NCBI RefSeq assembly: GCF_947493125.1
Contig: NZ_CANLQB010000003.1
Location: forward strand, 434,001 to 498,000
DNA from: an uncultured Roseobacter sp.
GTDB lineage: Bacteria; Pseudomonadota; Alphaproteobacteria; Rhodobacterales; Rhodobacteraceae
Direction of reading: 5' to 3'
Length of the DNA stretch: 64,000 nt
The notes under the pieces are model-generated. The model saw only the letters and a program-made list of their open reading frames with translations, had not been told where the DNA came from and ran no database searches. Positions within the stretch are counted from its first letter, which is position 1. Each line of letters starts with the position of its first letter. The position numbers and the translations under genes were made by a program. Shown here one piece after another: positions 26,731-36,014 of the stretch.

Positions 26731-27388
26731 ATCCATCGACCATGCCATCTTCAAGCTGAGGGAGCATTTTCAAGTTCAGAACATGGTCTATCACTGGGTC
26801 GACAGTGCCGGAGAGCAGTATGGCTATGGCACCTACCCTCTGGAGTGGGCCGCACGATATCAAGAGCAGAACTACATCAGGATCGATCCGGTTATCGCGG
26901 GCTGCTACAAGCGGTTCCACCCGGTGGATTGGAAGAAGCTGGACTGGTCAGGCAAGGCGGTTCGGGCCTTTAAGGCAGAGGCAGTTGAATACGGCATAGG
27001 CAATCAGGGATATTCCATTCCGATTCGCGGGCCTAACGGGCAGTTCGCCTTGTTTACCGTGAATCACACCTGTGAAGATGAGGAATGGGAAGCCTTTACC
27101 GAGAAGAACCGGCGCGAGCTGATCCTGATCGCGCATTATTTTAACCAAAAGGCGCTCGAGTTCGAACCGAACCGGGCGCCGGAGGAATCACAACCGCTTT
27201 CTCCGCGCGAGATCGATGCGATGACCTTGCTGGCCATCGGATACAGCCGGGCGCAAGTGGCTGAAACGCTTTCGATTTCCGAGCACACGCTCCGGGTTTA
27301 TATCGAAAGCGCGCGGTTCAAATTGGGCGCGTCCAACACAACGCATGCCGTCGCGCGCGCCCTCAGCCGAGGTTTGATCGTCGTCTGA
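26669..27388 (+). CDS. LuxR family transcriptional regulator (AHL-binding type)
   Basis: 239 residues from ATG at 26669; an in-frame upstream extension encodes no family sequence. The N-terminal autoinducer-binding domain has HFQVQNMVYHWVDS, YPLEWAARYQEQNYIRIDPV (the W-x3-Y and D-P pocket residues) and YSIPIRGPNGQFALFTV; the C-terminal HTH is LSPREIDAMTLLAIGYSRAQVAETL (about 173-197). Presumed cytoplasmic response regulator for acyl-homoserine lactone made by the LuxI at 27504. Its target promoters are not evident. Confidence 0.93.
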   Translation: MVANTMVEEVLAELEQADTLESIDHAIFKLREHFQVQNMVYHWVDSAGEQYGYGTYPLEWAARYQEQNYIRIDPVIAGCYKRFHPVDWKKLDWSGKAVRAFKAEAVEYGIGNQGYSIPIRGPNGQFALFTVNHTCEDEEWEAFTEKNRRELILIAHYFNQKALEFEPNRAPEESQPLSPREIDAMTLLAIGYSRAQVAETLSISEHTLRVYIESARFKLGASNTTHAVARALSRGLIVV

Positions 27389-27503
27389 AACGGCGCGATT
27401 TTGGGCGGCTATCCGTTAACGTCACGCACGCCTTGGTCCGGCGTCGTTAAACATCCTCTCGCTAATCCTTTGGTCACGCCTTGCTCAGATCAAAGGAAAA
27501 CAC

Positions 27504-28142
27504 ATGCTTCGCTACATCTACGCAGACCAGCTGTCCCGTCACCCAAAACTTGCCGCTTCTATGTTCAGGGACCGTGCGGATCAGTTCAAGACACGGCTGG
27601 GCTGGGATGTAAATGTCGATGCGACGGGCGCGGAGCGCGACGAATATGATCACATGAACCCGCTTTACGTGATCTGGGAGCTGCCCGACGGCACGCACGG
27701 AGGGTCCATGCGCTTTCTGCCCACCACCGAGCGCACCATGGTGAACGATCATTTCACCGACCTGATGGGCGGGGGGACGATCACCAGCCCGCTGATCTGG
27801 GAATGCACACGCTTTTGCCTCAATCGCGATGCCCTCAGCCGCGTGGCCGCCGCCTTGATGCTGGGAGGTGGTGAAATCATGAACGGCTTTGGGGTCAAAC
27901 ACTTCGTCGGTGTCTTTGACGCCCGCATGGTGCGGATCTACCGCATGATCGGCTCCTCGCCGGAGGTTCTGGGCAGCCAGGGTAAAGGCCGCGACAAGAT
28001 CAGCGTCGGTCTCTGGGAATTCGCGCCGGAGGCCCAGGCCAAGGTGGCAGCGCGGGCGGGGGTCTCGCTGGAACTGTCCCGCCTGTGGTTCGACCGCGCG
28101 TTCGGGCGCGGTGTTGCGCGCCAACTGGCCTGCGTCGGATAA
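27504..28142 (+). CDS. Acyl-homoserine-lactone synthase
   Basis: 212 residues of the LuxI family. The conserved Arg and aromatic residues RDRADQFKTRLGW (about 22-34), acidic pair ERDEYDHMNPLY, GSMRFLPTTERTM and WECTRFCL are all recognisable. It makes an N-acyl-homoserine lactone from S-adenosylmethionine and an acyl-ACP/CoA. RBS AAAGGAAAA. Separated from luxR by 115 bp without an obvious terminator. Acyl chain length cannot be predicted safely. Confidence 0.94.
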   Translation: MLRYIYADQLSRHPKLAASMFRDRADQFKTRLGWDVNVDATGAERDEYDHMNPLYVIWELPDGTHGGSMRFLPTTERTMVNDHFTDLMGGGTITSPLIWECTRFCLNRDALSRVAAALMLGGGEIMNGFGVKHFVGVFDARMVRIYRMIGSSPEVLGSQGKGRDKISVGLWEFAPEAQAKVAARAGVSLELSRLWFDRAFGRGVARQLACVG

Positions 28143-28194
28143 ATCGCGCCCCCCATATCTGGCACCTGCGGCGCGGCCCCTGTAGGGTCGCGCC

Positions 28195-29736
28195 ATGTCC
28201 GTCTCCGCACTTACGTTTTCCGATGATCAGGCCACCGCTTACGATAGCGTGACGGAGGCCTTGCGCGGGGCGGGGGTCGACCTTGACGATCGGCTGCTGA
28301 CACCACCCAAGAGTTCTGCCACCACGGTCATGGCCATCACCGGCAAGGCGGGATCGGGGAAGACGCTGCTGCTGGCCGAGCTCTACAAAGCATTGCAGGC
28401 GGCAGGTGTCGAGGTCGTCTCCGGCGACTACGAATCCCGGAAACGGCGTGACAAACGGACCCTGGCGATCCTTGCGCCGACGAACAAGGCCGCCAGTGTC
28501 CTGCGGTTGCGGGGGGTGCCTGCAACCACCATTCACCGCATTCTCTACACGCCGGTTTACGATCCGGAATACGAGCGCATTGCCGAGTGGCTTGCGGCCA
28601 ACGGTCAGCGGCCTGAAATCGAGGGCCTGACCGAGCAGGCGCTCGACCGCGCGGCAGCCTTCTATGCGACGAATAAGTCCATTCCGGGCGCCCTGGCCGC
28701 GGCGGGGCTGCGCGGGTCGGATTTCATCACCGGTTGGAAGCGGCGGGAGGAGCCGCTCGACATCGGGTTTGTCGACGAATCCTCGATGCTGGATGACAAG
28801 CAATACGAGGACCTGCGCGAGATTTTCCCGACGCTGCTGCTCTTTGGCGACCCGGCGCAGCTGGCGCCTGTCAACCAGTCGGGTGCCATGGTCTTCGACA
28901 AACTGCCCGAACGGCGTGCGCTGTCGCTGAGCCGCATTCACCGCCAGGAAGCGGATAATCCGATTCTCGACCTCGCCCACGCGCTCGGCGATCCGGACAT
29001 CGGGTTCGAGCAATTCGAGCGCATGGTGGAGCAGGCCGCGGCCAAGGATGAACGGGTGGTCTGGGGCCAACGGGTCGAGGTGGATTTGATGGCGCGCAGC
29101 CCGGTGCTGGTCTGGCGCAACGCCACGCGCATCCGTCTGATCAACGCGTTCCGTCAGGTGCACGGCGCGCCTGAGGATGCGCTGCTCGAAGGGGAACCGC
29201 TCATTTGTGACGGGTTGGAGCTGCCGCTGAAGCACCGCAAGAAACGACTGGATCTGGAGGCGCGCGGGCTCATCAAAGGCGCGCAGGTGATCTATCTCGG
29301 GGCTGGGCGCAAGCCCGGCTTCAGCCGGTTGCATGTGATGGGCGCCGAGGATCCGCAAGTCTCAGCCGCCTCGATTGTGAAGATTGAGAAGCCCGACGAG
29401 GAAGAGCCGTTCATCCCCTTCGCCGCGCGCATGGGGGCTACGTTCCTGCACGGGGCTGCGGTGACAATTCACAAGGCGCAGGGCAGCCAGTGGGACACGG
29501 TGCAGGTCTTTGCCCCCGATCTCTATGCCGCCGCGCGCATGGGCCGCTCTGAGGCCGGCCAGCCGCTGTGGAAGCGCTTGGCCTATGTGGCAATCACCCG
29601 AGCCCAGGAGCGTTTGATCTGGGTTGTGCGCAATCGCCTGGCGGTGCCGACCGGACCGCTTGTGGTCGACGATCTGCGTGCTCTGCCCGCAGCCCCTCTC
29701 AGCCTCGCAGAAGACCAACCGGAGGAGTTCTTATGA
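28195..29736 (+). CDS. Superfamily 1 DNA helicase (RecD-like)
   Basis: 513 residues. Motif I GKAGSGKT (50-57), motif Ia LAPTNKAA, motif II FVDESSML, motif III LLFGDPAQLAPV, and the C-terminal VTIHKAQGSQWD (motif V) and YVAITRAQERLIW (motif VI). It lacks long N-terminal domains of RecD2. Phage-like Dda/RecD-type helicase; probably in DNA repair or replication-associated unwinding. Its stop overlaps the start of the SDR gene (ATGA), so the two are coupled although functionally unrelated. Confidence 0.88.
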   Translation: MSVSALTFSDDQATAYDSVTEALRGAGVDLDDRLLTPPKSSATTVMAITGKAGSGKTLLLAELYKALQAAGVEVVSGDYESRKRRDKRTLAILAPTNKAASVLRLRGVPATTIHRILYTPVYDPEYERIAEWLAANGQRPEIEGLTEQALDRAAAFYATNKSIPGALAAAGLRGSDFITGWKRREEPLDIGFVDESSMLDDKQYEDLREIFPTLLLFGDPAQLAPVNQSGAMVFDKLPERRALSLSRIHRQEADNPILDLAHALGDPDIGFEQFERMVEQAAAKDERVVWGQRVEVDLMARSPVLVWRNATRIRLINAFRQVHGAPEDALLEGEPLICDGLELPLKHRKKRLDLEARGLIKGAQVIYLGAGRKPGFSRLHVMGAEDPQVSAASIVKIEKPDEEEPFIPFAARMGATFLHGAAVTIHKAQGSQWDTVQVFAPDLYAAARMGRSEAGQPLWKRLAYVAITRAQERLIWVVRNRLAVPTGPLVVDDLRALPAAPLSLAEDQPEEFL

Positions 29737-30434
29737 AGTCGATCATCATCACCGGCGCGAGTTCCGGAATCGGTCATGCCACCGCAGAACTGTTTCTTGA
29801 CGCGGGCTGGCGTGTTGGCCTGATCGCCCGTCGGGTGGACCGGTTGGAGGCGTTGGCGGATCGCTACGAGACCGCCGTGCCGCTGCCTGCCGATGTCACC
29901 GATGCAGAGGGTATGGCCGCGGCCTTTGAAACCTTCGGCCATCTCGATGTGCTCTTCAACAACGCCGGTCTCTTCGGTCCGGCTGCAACCATCGACGAGG
30001 TTGATCTCGAAGACTGGACACAGGTCATGCAGGTGAACATAGGCGGGATGTTCATCGCCGCGCGTCTGGCCTTTGCGACGATGCGCGCGCAGGAGCCGCA
30101 GGGTGGCCGGATCATCAACAACGGCTCTCTCTCGGCCTATGTGCCGCGCCCGAATTCGGTCTGCTACACGACGACCAAGCACGCCGTGACGGGTTTGACC
30201 AAGACGCTGTCCCTGGATGGGCGACCCTTCGGCATCGCGTGTGGCCAGATCGACATCGGCAATGCAGAGACGGATCTGCTGGCGCAGTTGAAGAAGACTC
30301 AGCCGGGCACGATGACCATGGATGTCGGCAATGCGGCCCGGTCGGTTCTGCATATGGCGGAGATGCCAGCGGAGGCCAACGTGCAGTTCATGACGGTGAT
30401 GGCGACGACCATGCCCTATATCGGGAGAGGGTGA
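29733..30434 (+). CDS. Short-chain dehydrogenase/reductase
   Basis: 233 residues. TGASSGIG (residues 7-14), ADVTDAEG, NNAG, catalytic Ser in NNGSLSAYVP and YTTTK (Tyr/Lys) form the classical SDR set; GLIARRVDRLE suggests NADP(H) preference. Substrate unknown. Coupled to the helicase gene by a 4-nt ATGA overlap with RBS GGAGGAG in the helicase end. A 75-bp hairpin follows directly. Confidence 0.9.
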   Translation: MKSIIITGASSGIGHATAELFLDAGWRVGLIARRVDRLEALADRYETAVPLPADVTDAEGMAAAFETFGHLDVLFNNAGLFGPAATIDEVDLEDWTQVMQVNIGGMFIAARLAFATMRAQEPQGGRIINNGSLSAYVPRPNSVCYTTTKHAVTGLTKTLSLDGRPFGIACGQIDIGNAETDLLAQLKKTQPGTMTMDVGNAARSVLHMAEMPAEANVQFMTVMATTMPYIGRG

Positions 30435-30439
30435 CCAAA

Positions 30440-30514
30440 GGTGGCCTGAAAGCCCACCTCACCTGCCTGTCCAAACCGTCTGTACCGGCAGGTAGGGTGG
30501 GCTTTCAGGCCACC
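30440..30514. repeat. 75-bp hairpin repeat, copy 1
   Basis: Arms GGTGGCCTGAAAGCCCACC and GGTGGGCTTTCAGGCCACC are nearly perfect inverted repeats, with an inner ACCTGCC/GGCAGGT pair. Located between the convergent SDR and TIGR02186 genes. A second 75-bp copy lies at 47101-47175, also between convergent genes. Likely works as a bidirectional terminator or mRNA-end element. Confidence 0.9.
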
Positions 30515-30520
30515 CCTGTG

Positions 30521-31279
30521 TCAGGCCCGGAAAATACGGAAGACGGCAGAGGCGGTCCAGCCGGCAGCAATTGCAATCGCAATGGACATGATCCCGTAGA
30601 GCAGCGCATTTTCGCGCGATAACTTGAAGAGCCAGCGCTCCAGCCCGACTTTGCGCACATAGATGCTGGTCTCGTACTTCGAGATCACCTCACCACCGCG
30701 GGTGAGGAAAATGCGGGTCTGGTAGTCGCCCTCGGTCAGCGCTGCGGGCAACTCGATTGCAGTGCGGAAGAGGGTTTGCTCGTCCACGCTGACCGTGCCT
30801 TCGTTGAGCTGGTACTGATTGGAGCGCGACTTGATCCGGATGAGTGCTTCGGTGAACCGGGTCGCATCTTCGATGGTGTCCGGCGCACCGACCGAGCGGA
30901 TGGCGCGGGGGATGGACACCCGGTGGCGCAGATCCTCGGTATCGCTCAGCGAGAGGCCCAGTGCCGTGCTGGTCGACACGGCGTAAAAGCTGGGCGCGCT
31001 GTCGATCTCTACCGCGTCGGTGTTGACCCAAATCCCCAGGACTTTTTCCTTGCGCCTTACGGTGAAGGTCTCGTGAGGACCAGCCACTGTCACGATCACC
31101 TGCAGCCGCGGGTCATCCGGGATCGGGGCCTCGCGCTTGACGGCCCCGAAGACCAGGATTTCCGAGCCGTCAAAGCTGGTATTGATCGAGACGGTGTCCT
31201 TGCTCAGCCCCAGCACGATGTCCTCGGCCGCAGCGGGCAGGGCGAGCAGCAGTGTGAGAACAAAAGCCAGCGCACGCAT
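30521..31279 (-). CDS. TIGR02186 family exported/membrane-anchored protein
   Basis: 252 residues. Signal peptide (RALAFVLTLLLALPAAAE), a soluble domain with VLGLSKDTVSINTSFDGSEI and IPRAIRSVGAPDT, and a C-terminal transmembrane helix (YGIMSIAIAIAAGWTASAVF). This alphaproteobacterial family is usually encoded next to a TauE/SafE transporter, as here; the two genes overlap by 1 nt (TGATG). Function unknown but likely an accessory of the permease. Confidence 0.85.
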   Translation of the reverse strand: MRALAFVLTLLLALPAAAEDIVLGLSKDTVSINTSFDGSEILVFGAVKREAPIPDDPRLQVIVTVAGPHETFTVRRKEKVLGIWVNTDAVEIDSAPSFYAVSTSTALGLSLSDTEDLRHRVSIPRAIRSVGAPDTIEDATRFTEALIRIKSRSNQYQLNEGTVSVDEQTLFRTAIELPAALTEGDYQTRIFLTRGGEVISKYETSIYVRKVGLERWLFKLSRENALLYGIMSIAIAIAAGWTASAVFRIFRA

Positions 31280-32193
31280 CAGTGACCGCCTGCCGCGCCG
31301 ACCGAGTAGAGCTCTGACGGCATCAACAACAAATCGAGCGCCAGCTTGCCGCAGACCGCCAGTACCATGATGGCAAGCAGGATACGCAGTTGTTCGGCCT
31401 TCATCTTCACACCGATCCGCGTTCCGATCTGGGCGCCGATCACGCCGCCGATCAGCAGCAGAACCGCCAGCACGATATCCACCGTGAAGTTCGTCGTGGC
31501 GTGCAAAAGGGTCGTGAAAGCGGTCACGAAGATGATCTGGAAGAGCGAGGTGCCGACAACCACCTTGGTTGGCATGCCCAACAGATAGATCATGGCGGGG
31601 ACCATGATGAAACCACCGCCCACACCCATGATCGCCGCGAGGATGCCCACCGAAACACCGACCAGCAGCGGCGGGATCACCGAGATGTAGAGCCCCGAGA
31701 CCCGGAAGCGCATCTTGAAGGGCAGCCCGTGGATCCAGTTGTGTTTCTTCCGCGCGGGCGGTTTGCCGGACTTCGTCTTGCGGATGGCATTGAGGCTTTC
31801 GATGAACATCAGCCCGCCGATCACGCCGAGGAAGACCACGTAGCAGAGCTTGACCAGCAGATCGACCTGACCCAGCGCTTTGAGGTAGTTGAAGACCACC
31901 ACGCCGAGTGCCGCGCCGATGAGCCCCCCGATGAGCAGCACGGTGCCCATCCTGAGGTCGACCGTCTTTCGCTTGAGGTGTGCGAGAACGCCCGAGAAGG
32001 AAGAGGCGACAATCTGATTGGCCTCGGTCGCCACGGCCACGGCGGGCGGAATGCCGATGAAGAAGAGCAGCGGCGTCATCAGAAACCCACCGCCCACGCC
32101 GAACATACCCGACAGGATGCCCACGATCCCACCGAGGCCCAGCAACAGGAAGGCGTTGACCGAGACTTCGGCGATGGGGAGGTAGATTTGCAT
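31279..32193 (-). CDS. Sulfite exporter TauE/SafE family permease
   Basis: 304 residues with about eight or nine transmembrane helices and both family repeats: LGGIVGILSGMFGVGGGFLM near the N-terminus and GVSVGILAAIMGVGGGFIM in the second half. The central loop has a basic segment (TKSGKPPARKKHN). Exports an anionic sulfur compound or organic acid in related proteins. Operonic with the TIGR02186 gene. Confidence 0.92.
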   Translation of the reverse strand: MQIYLPIAEVSVNAFLLLGLGGIVGILSGMFGVGGGFLMTPLLFFIGIPPAVAVATEANQIVASSFSGVLAHLKRKTVDLRMGTVLLIGGLIGAALGVVVFNYLKALGQVDLLVKLCYVVFLGVIGGLMFIESLNAIRKTKSGKPPARKKHNWIHGLPFKMRFRVSGLYISVIPPLLVGVSVGILAAIMGVGGGFIMVPAMIYLLGMPTKVVVGTSLFQIIFVTAFTTLLHATTNFTVDIVLAVLLLIGGVIGAQIGTRIGVKMKAEQLRILLAIMVLAVCGKLALDLLLMPSELYSVGAAGGH

Positions 32194-32289
32194 GTCCTCT
32201 GTTAGAGCAAAGGGTGTTGCAAAATCAATGGGCGTTGCTGCTGTGCAGCAATCAGGACTGACACAATTCGGTCAACTGGCCTTATGCGT

Positions 32290-33258
32290 TCAACGTTCTT
32301 TGACGTAGGGTTCGCCTCCTGCGCGAGGTGGGATGGCTTTGCCCACGAATCCCGCGAGGATGATCACCGTCATCACATAGGGCAGCGCGCCGAGCAGGGC
32401 CCCTTGGACCTTGAGACCGAAGAGCGCTTCTATCACGTCGGGCCGGGTTTCGAGCGCGCCGAAGAGGCCGAAAAGCAATGTCGCATAGAGCGCGTACCAG
32501 GGCCGCCATTTCGCGAAGATCAGGGCGGCGAGCGCGATAAATCCGCGACCCGCCGACATATCCTTGACGAAGCCAGCCTGCAGTGCGGTGGACAGATAGG
32601 CGCCGGCGATCCCGCAGAGCACACCGCAGATGATGACCGCGGCATACCGCAGCCCCACGACCGACACACCTGCCGTATCGACTGCCGCCGGGTTCTCGCC
32701 CACGGCGCGCAGGCGCAGGCCGAACCGGGTGCGGAACAGGATCCACCAGGTCAGGGGCACCATCGCAAAGGCGACATAGACGAGAATCGAATGGCCGGAG
32801 ATCAACTCTCTATAGATTGGGCCGAAGACCGGAATACCCCCAAGGCTGTCTGCGAAGGGCAGGATGATGGGCTCGAACCGGGCGCCGCCCATGAGCGACG
32901 GGGTGCGGCCCCCTTGGCTGAACCAGTCCTGAGCGATCAGCACAGTAAGACCTGCGGCGAGGAAGTTGATTGCCACGCCGGAGATCAACTGGTTGCCCCG
33001 GAAGGTGATCGAGGCCACGCCGTGCAGCAGGCTGAACGCCATCGATGAGGCGATCCCGGCGAGCAGGCCCAGCCAGACGGATCCGGTCACAGCCGCGATC
33101 GCCGCCGAGAAGAACGCCGCAGCCAGCATTTTGCCTTCGAGGCCGATGTCGAAGATGCCCGCGCGCTCGGAGAAGAGCCCCGCGAGGCAGGCCAAAAGGA
33201 GCGGCGTCGCCAAACGGACCGTGCTGTCAAGCAGTTGGATGAACGTCAGGAAATCCAT
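32290..33258 (-). CDS. BMP-family nucleoside ABC transporter permease 2
   Basis: 322 residues from ATG at 33258, which overlaps the stop of the other permease (TGATG); a longer in-frame extension into the upstream gene is not family-like. TPLLLACLAGLFSERAGIFD, IGLEGKMLAAAF and the GENPAAVDTAGV permease loop (EAA-like) match YufQ/BmpD-type permeases for nucleosides. Around eight helices. Last gene of the transporter operon. Confidence 0.92.
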   Translation of the reverse strand: MDFLTFIQLLDSTVRLATPLLLACLAGLFSERAGIFDIGLEGKMLAAAFFSAAIAAVTGSVWLGLLAGIASSMAFSLLHGVASITFRGNQLISGVAINFLAAGLTVLIAQDWFSQGGRTPSLMGGARFEPIILPFADSLGGIPVFGPIYRELISGHSILVYVAFAMVPLTWWILFRTRFGLRLRAVGENPAAVDTAGVSVVGLRYAAVIICGVLCGIAGAYLSTALQAGFVKDMSAGRGFIALAALIFAKWRPWYALYATLLFGLFGALETRPDVIEALFGLKVQGALLGALPYVMTVIILAGFVGKAIPPRAGGEPYVKER

Positions 33259-34358
33259 CAGGCACGCCCCCGACGCAGCATCAGGAACAGCCGTTCCAGC
33301 GGCATGCGCACCATATTGTCGAGCGCGCCGGTGAAGAGGATGACCAGAGCCTGGATCACCACGATGAGTTCGCGCGGGATCGACGTCCACAGTGCCAGTT
33401 CCGCGCCGCCTTGGTAGAGGAACCCGAAAAGGATGGCCGCGAGCAGTACGCCAAAGGGGTGGCTGCGGCCCATGAGCGCCACGGCGATGCCGATGAAGCC
33501 AGCGCCCTCGACTGCGTTCAGCACCAGCCGCTCCGCCTCGCCCATGACGTTGTTGATTGCCATCAGCCCGGCCAGCGCGCCCGAGATCAGCATCGCGATC
33601 ATGGTGATGGCCACGGGCGAGATGCCTGCGTATTTCGCGCCGGGCTCGGACTTGCCGTAGCTGCGGATTTCATAGCCCAGCCAGGTGCGCCAGAGCAGAA
33701 ACCACACCAGAACGCAGGCGAGAAGCGCTATCAGGAAGGTCACGTTGGCGGGTGCAGATTTCGAGAAGTTGATGCCGAGGGGCAGTAAAATATCATGCAA
33801 TGTCGGTAGATGTGTGGCCTCGGGGAAACGGGCGGTGGCCGGATCCATGCTGCCTGGCGGTCGCATCAGGTTCACGAGCACGTAGTTGAGAACTGCTGCC
33901 CCGATGAAGTTGAACATGATCGTGGTGATCACGATGTGGCTGCCGCGTTTGGCTTGCAGAAAGGCCGGGATTGCGGCCCAGGCAGCGCCAAAGAGAGCGG
34001 CCGCGCCTGCGGCACCCAGCAGCGCCAATGTCCAATGCGGCCAGGGGATCAGCAGACAGGCCAGTGCCACGCCAAGTCCGCCCAGCATCGCTTGGCCCTC
34101 ACCGCCGATATTGAACAACCCGGCGTGGAAGGCCACCGAGACGGCCAGACCGGTGAAGAGGAAATTTGTCGCGTAGTAAAGTGTGTAGCCCCAGCCATAG
34201 GTGCTGCCCAAGGCGCCGGTGACCATGAGGTTGACGGCCTCGACCGGGTCTTCGCCGATGGCAAGGATCACAAGCGCGGAGAGGATCGCGGCGAGCACCA
34301 GCGAGATCAGCGGGACGAGGGTGACCTCGGCCCATTTTGGCATCATGTCCACGCGCAC
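33258..34358 (-). CDS. BMP-family nucleoside ABC transporter permease 1
   Basis: 366 residues with about nine helices. TNFLFTGLAVSVAFHAGLFN and IGGEGQAMLGGLG, and the cytoplasmic loop YGKSEPGAKYAGISP, match YufP/BmpC-type permeases. Forms the membrane pore with permease 2. The 106-bp gap to the ATPase gene contains a GGGGG-N5-CCCCC hairpin and a TTTTGGG element. Confidence 0.92.
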   Translation of the reverse strand: MRVDMMPKWAEVTLVPLISLVLAAILSALVILAIGEDPVEAVNLMVTGALGSTYGWGYTLYYATNFLFTGLAVSVAFHAGLFNIGGEGQAMLGGLGVALACLLIPWPHWTLALLGAAGAAALFGAAWAAIPAFLQAKRGSHIVITTIMFNFIGAAVLNYVLVNLMRPPGSMDPATARFPEATHLPTLHDILLPLGINFSKSAPANVTFLIALLACVLVWFLLWRTWLGYEIRSYGKSEPGAKYAGISPVAITMIAMLISGALAGLMAINNVMGEAERLVLNAVEGAGFIGIAVALMGRSHPFGVLLAAILFGFLYQGGAELALWTSIPRELIVVIQALVILFTGALDNMVRMPLERLFLMLRRGRA

Positions 34359-34400
34359 GCTCCTTTCGTTGAAGGCCTGCTGCGCAGACGTGAGGGGCTT

Positions 34401-34460
34401 GGGGGTTTCACCCCCGGCGCTGCCGCGCCTCCCCCAGAGTATTTTGGGAAGGGTGAAGAA
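34401..34460. repeat. G/C hairpin plus CCCAAAATACTC element, copy 2
   Basis: GGGGG-TTTCA-CCCCC (34401-34415) followed by CCCCCAGAGTATTTTGGGAAG (34431-34450 region). The reverse complement of the second part resembles 19381-19397. Lies between the ATPase and permease genes of the importer, so it may tune relative expression. Confidence 0.4.
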
Positions 34461-34464
34461 GGGG

Positions 34465-35991
34465 TCATGCGTTGACCCCGGCCATCAGCAGCCCAAGCTC
34501 TTTTTCATCCGTTTCGGCGGACAGCCGTTCGCCCATGATGTGGCCGTCGAACATCACGGCGACGCGGTCGGAGAGGGCCAGGATTTCCTCCAACTCCACC
34601 GAGACGAGCAGCACGGCCTTGCCCTTGTCGCGTAGCGCGACGATTTGCTGGTGGATGAACTCGATGGCGCCGATATCCACCCCCCGGGTGGGCTGACCGA
34701 CGAGCAGCAGATCCGGGTTGCGCTCGATCTCGCGGGCCAGGACGATCTTTTGCTGGTTGCCGCCGGAGAAGTTCTTGGCCGCCAGTGCCGGGTTTGGAGG
34801 CCGCACGTCGAAGCGGCCCATTTTCTCTTCCGTATCGGCGCGTATCGCGGTGTTGTTCAGAAGCACGCCGGACTGGTAGTCCGGGTCGCGGTGATAGCCG
34901 AAGGCGGTGTTCTCCCAGGCTGAGAAATCCATGATCAGCCCTTCGCGCTGGCGGTCCTCGGGCACATGGGCAATGCCCCGCGCCCGGCGCGCGCGCCCGT
35001 CCGAGCGTTTGCCGCTGAGCTCCAGCGGCTGGCCGTTTACCCGGACCTCGCCTGTGGCATCCGCATAACCGCCCAGCACTTCGAGCAGTTCGGATTGGCC
35101 GTTGCCCGCCACGCCTGCAATGCCCACGATTTCCCCAGCGCGTACTTGCAGATCAATGCCTTTGATGCGCTCAACACCTTTGTCATCGACCACGCGGAGG
35201 TCCTTGATGTCGAGCACCACATCGCCCGGCTGTGCAGATGTTTTATCCACGCGCAGCAAGACCTTACGGCCCACCATCAGCTCCGCCAGCTCTGCCGGGG
35301 AGGTGTCGGCGGTCTTTACAGTTGCCGTCATTTCACCGCGCCGCATGACGCTCACCGTATCGGTGGCTTCCATGATCTCGCGCAGCTTGTGCGTGATCAG
35401 GATGATCGTTTTGCCCTCCTCGCGCAGCCGGTCGAGAATACGGAAGAGCTGGTCGGCCTCGGCAGGCGTCAGCACGCCGGTGGGCTCGTCGAGGATCAGA
35501 ATATCCGCTTGCCGGTAGAGCGCCTTGAGGATCTCCACCCGCTGCTGCATTCCCACGCCCAGCTCTTCGATCACCGCGTCGGGATCGACGTTCAGCCCAT
35601 ACTCGTGCTCAAGCTCCAGCAATGTCTTGCGGGCCTTGGCGAGCGACGGCGTCAGCAGGCCGCCATCTTCAGCGCCAAGAATAATGTTCTCCAGCACGGT
35701 GAAATTCTCGACCAGCTTGAAATGCTGGAAGACCATGCCGATGCCCGCGGCAATCGCGGCTTGGCTGTCTGGGATCTCGGTCTTTTGGCCGCTGATGAAA
35801 ATTTCACCCTTATCGGCCTTATAAAAGCCATAGAGGATCGACATGAGCGTCGATTTGCCCGCGCCGTTTTCGCCGATGATCCCGTGGATCGTGCCAGGCA
35901 TCACACGGATCGAAATGTCCTTGTTGGCCTGAACCGGCCCGAAGGCCTTGGAAATGCCCTTGAGCTCAATCGCTGGTGCTTGCTCGCCCAT
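34465..35991 (-). CDS. BMP-family nucleoside ABC transporter ATP-binding protein (two ATPase domains)
   Basis: 508 residues with two ABC domains. The first has Walker A GENGAGKS (about 38-45), signature LGVGMQQRVEIL and Walker B LILDEPTG; the second has a degenerate Walker A (GVAGNGQSELLE, no Lys), signature FSGGNQQKIVLA and LLVGQPTRGVD. One competent and one degenerate site is usual for YufO/NupO-type importers. Energises uptake by the two permeases encoded next. A hairpin (36015-36043) separates it from the binding-protein gene. Confidence 0.93.
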   Translation of the reverse strand: MGEQAPAIELKGISKAFGPVQANKDISIRVMPGTIHGIIGENGAGKSTLMSILYGFYKADKGEIFISGQKTEIPDSQAAIAAGIGMVFQHFKLVENFTVLENIILGAEDGGLLTPSLAKARKTLLELEHEYGLNVDPDAVIEELGVGMQQRVEILKALYRQADILILDEPTGVLTPAEADQLFRILDRLREEGKTIILITHKLREIMEATDTVSVMRRGEMTATVKTADTSPAELAELMVGRKVLLRVDKTSAQPGDVVLDIKDLRVVDDKGVERIKGIDLQVRAGEIVGIAGVAGNGQSELLEVLGGYADATGEVRVNGQPLELSGKRSDGRARRARGIAHVPEDRQREGLIMDFSAWENTAFGYHRDPDYQSGVLLNNTAIRADTEEKMGRFDVRPPNPALAAKNFSGGNQQKIVLAREIERNPDLLLVGQPTRGVDIGAIEFIHQQIVALRDKGKAVLLVSVELEEILALSDRVAVMFDGHIMGERLSAETDEKELGLLMAGVNA

Positions 35992-36014
35992 GCACCCCCC
36001 TTATTCGTATTGCA

